A stretch of DNA of 64,000 bases from Artemia franciscana (Eukaryota > Arthropoda > Branchiopoda > Anostraca > Artemiidae). The notes below the pieces were generated by a model. It ran no database searches. It was not told the DNA's origin and saw nothing but the letters and a program-made list of their open reading frames with translations. A program made the position numbers and the translations under genes. How positions within the stretch are numbered: position 1 is the first letter of the stretch; the number at the start of each line of letters is the position of its first letter. Of the stretch, positions 61,735 through 64,000 are shown in pieces. The stretch covers positions 35,280,008-35,344,007 of the forward strand of contig NC_088880.1 in assembly GCF_032884065.1 (NCBI RefSeq), read 5' to 3'.

Positions 61735-62395
61735 GTTTTAAACTTCCTTTAAAAAACTTAGTTTTTACTTTTCATAATTTTGCCGTATATGTACCAGAAA
61801 AGAGGCAAGGATATTACCGCCAGGAGGATATTTTTTACCACTTGGTGATAACGACTGTCATTACCACCATCTGTCTCTCTCTGTATCTGCTAGGATTAAG
61901 GGGAGCTTGGGAGAAGGAGCTTTATTTGAAGGTGAGGGTAAGGAGGAATTAAAGTGGATACTATCAGCAAGAGGGAATTTTGACAACTTCCTTTAAAATT
62001 GCTCGTTTTCATAATTCTGTGTGCCGTATATTTACCTGAAAGGACGCAAGGCTTAGTAAGTTAGAATTAAAGTGGATATTACCGCCAGGGGGACATTTTT
62101 AACACTTAGGGATAAACACTGCATTGCCACCATCTATCTCTCTGTATGTGCATTTTAAGGCGGGGTAAGGAGGAATTAAACTGAATACTATCAGCAAGAG
62201 GGGATTTTTAACCACTTGATGATAAATCCTGTCGTTGTCACCGTCTCTCGCTCCATATATGCTAAGATTCTGGGGGGGGGGGGGGTATGGAGGGGAGGAA
62301 CGTTATTTTAAGGAAGTGCTTAGAAAGAGGAACTAAACTGGATAATATAAGCAAGAGGAAATCTTTACTACTTGATGATAATAAAAAATATCTAT
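61735..62395 (+). repeat. Degenerate ~110-155-bp tandem repeat
   Basis: Five anchors of the type GGATActAtcAGCAAGAGGG...ACCACTTGatGATAA near 61809, 61954, 62074, 62183 and 62340, with a long G run near 62270. Confidence 0.75.
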
Positions 62396-64000
62396 AAAGG
62401 GTAAGATTGAAAATTGTCCTTATTTTTGCTCGATTTAAAGCTAAATTAATTCATTTTTTTGGTTTGTAAAAAATTAAATGGAATGAGGGAGGAATATTTT
62501 TGGGGTGTTATATAAGGAAGGTGTGGGTGAATTTAAGGTTTTATGGTGATTAAGAATATGGAAAAGCGATTGGTTGTATATATGGCCTGTAGAAACTATT
62601 TTTTTAATTAATTAATTTATTATTTTGGATTTAAGGCAGTGTTTTTGTTTATAACTTTTATGATGTTGTATTTTTGTAGTAAACATGACAACAGATTCAA
62701 TAGCAGCAAAGATTAGTAAGGGATCCTCAGCGCAGAAAAAAAAAATCGCCTGAAATCAAAAGACCGAGAATGATAAAACTACGTTTATTACAAGGTCTCT
62801 GTGATACCAGTTTATAATGATAAAAATGATGATTTACTTTCTAGAAAAAAAACTTTTAAATTTGTAATACATGGGCTCTACTCGTCGTCCATAAAGAAGT
62901 GATTCCCTTAAGAAATAAATAAAAAATAAAGAAAATTAAATTGGGCTGAAATAAATAAAAAAAAAATTGAAAAAGGAATATAAGTAAATAGAACTAAATA
63001 AGAAAAAAGAAAGAAATAACAAATAATAAATAGAAGTTAAAAAAGAAATAAATAATAAATGTTTGTGCCGTCCATAAATGGTTATTCATTTTCTAGGAAA
63101 AAAACCAAATTTGTAATAGAAAACGTTGTTTTGAGTTTGGAAATGCAAAGTTAGAAACAAAGGAAACCTTAGAAACTTCAAAGTTTGCCACGCTCTTTGA
63201 ATTACACAGATCTTCTTCATTAATTTTCCAACCCGAATATTATCAAAGAAGCTGTTTTATCATAAGAAGTTTACATGAATTGTAAGTTAAGTTTTATTCG
63301 TAAAAGTTCTGCCCAGCAAGAAGAAATATGAAAACCCAAAGAATTTTAATAAATTCCTTTTTGTTGATTGTTTAGTTGCTTGAAGCCCTTCAAAATGATG
63401 TTTTCCCTAATAAGCACTTCAGAAGTCAATTTGAATATTCGTACTTCTTCAGTTGATTTGAGTGTCAAAAGCCTTAAATTAAAAAAAATAATAATAAATA
63501 AACTTCGAACTCGGAATTACGTAAGAATCAATGCTCTGAAATGACAAGAAATTGCCGCTGATTAAGTTTTAGAGTTATATAAGCGTATTATTAAAATGAA
63601 CCAAGTTATAAAATGAAACTGAATAAGTTTTAACATATATATTTTTTCCACTTCACGCATATGGCCAAAAACGTCTGTCGACTAGAAAGTTGTCTCTGGG
63701 GTGGCCCAAATAAGACTGAAGGGTTAAAACTACTGTATTTTTTTTTTATTTTACTTAACCTCCAAATTTCTTACCTGTTAAGTCCAAATAACCTGCAAAA
63801 ACGGAAAAACCACAACTGAAAACAATAAGCTCTAATAAGTGGATAAGCGGGAATTTCCTGGGAGAATTCTTCTGCGGGGGGGGGGCTCCTGACTAAGAAG
63901 AGGTAAGCAATGCAAGCTGTGAAAAGCGCAAAACGCAATAAAGAAAAATTGAAACCGACACTGACTCGAGGTCGACGCATCTCCCATTCCGCTCTTATTC
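62396..64000. other. Distal AT-rich sequence
   Basis: No gene, exon or repeat family recognised to the window end. Confidence 0.5.

Overview
Animal nuclear DNA: A+T-rich, intron-containing and dominated by repeats. 5S rRNA genes lie next to histone H2A genes, with a histone H1 gene nearby, and there are short runs of the arthropod telomere motif TTAGG. Linkage of 5S and histone genes is an established feature of the brine shrimp Artemia, so a crustacean, most likely Artemia, is my best guess. No bacterial-style genes, CRISPR arrays or LTR/retroviral elements were recognised.

Layout. 1-5069 is a near-copy of 25042-30118: satellite, spacer, 5S rRNA (minus), spacer, H2A (minus), start of a hAT transposon. 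It ends exactly at a 100-N gap (5070-5169). 5170-11320 holds SINE-like repeats, a minisatellite, a complete non-autonomous Helitron and long TA tracts. 11667-17390 is a block of satellites in which a ~295-bp array sits between two arrays of an unrelated ~250-bp repeat. A damaged histone H1 gene follows at 17666-18287. From 19139 to 26360 runs a 314-bp dimeric satellite, split at 21029-25285 by a Penelope-like retroelement with hammerhead-ribozyme-like motifs. The same satellite at position 256 lacks this insertion, so the window contains both the empty and the filled site.

26987-30118 repeats the 5S/H2A module. Pointing away from H2A is a decayed glucose-6-phosphate isomerase (GPI) gene running to at least 61719. 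One hAT element (28378-30833) sits six bases before its start codon. A second hAT with a long open transposase frame (30871-34742) sits inside its first exon. Helitrons and LINE fragments occupy the first intron, and an RTE-like LINE with a complete 974-aa frame sits in the second. Exon 3 carries two in-frame TGA codons, and about 200 codons of middle exons are absent. Two later exons (59161-59343, 61515-61719) read cleanly.

The host content is therefore two 5S genes, two intact H2A genes, one damaged H1 and one GPI pseudogene; nearly everything else is transposon or satellite. No H2B, H3 or H4 gene is present, so this looks like a scattered, eroding remnant of a histone/5S repeat. No wholly new system was found. 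The most informative signals are the GPI gene wrecked at its start codon by two hATs with matching target duplications, the empty/filled Penelope site, and the dimeric satellite with a palindrome in each unit.
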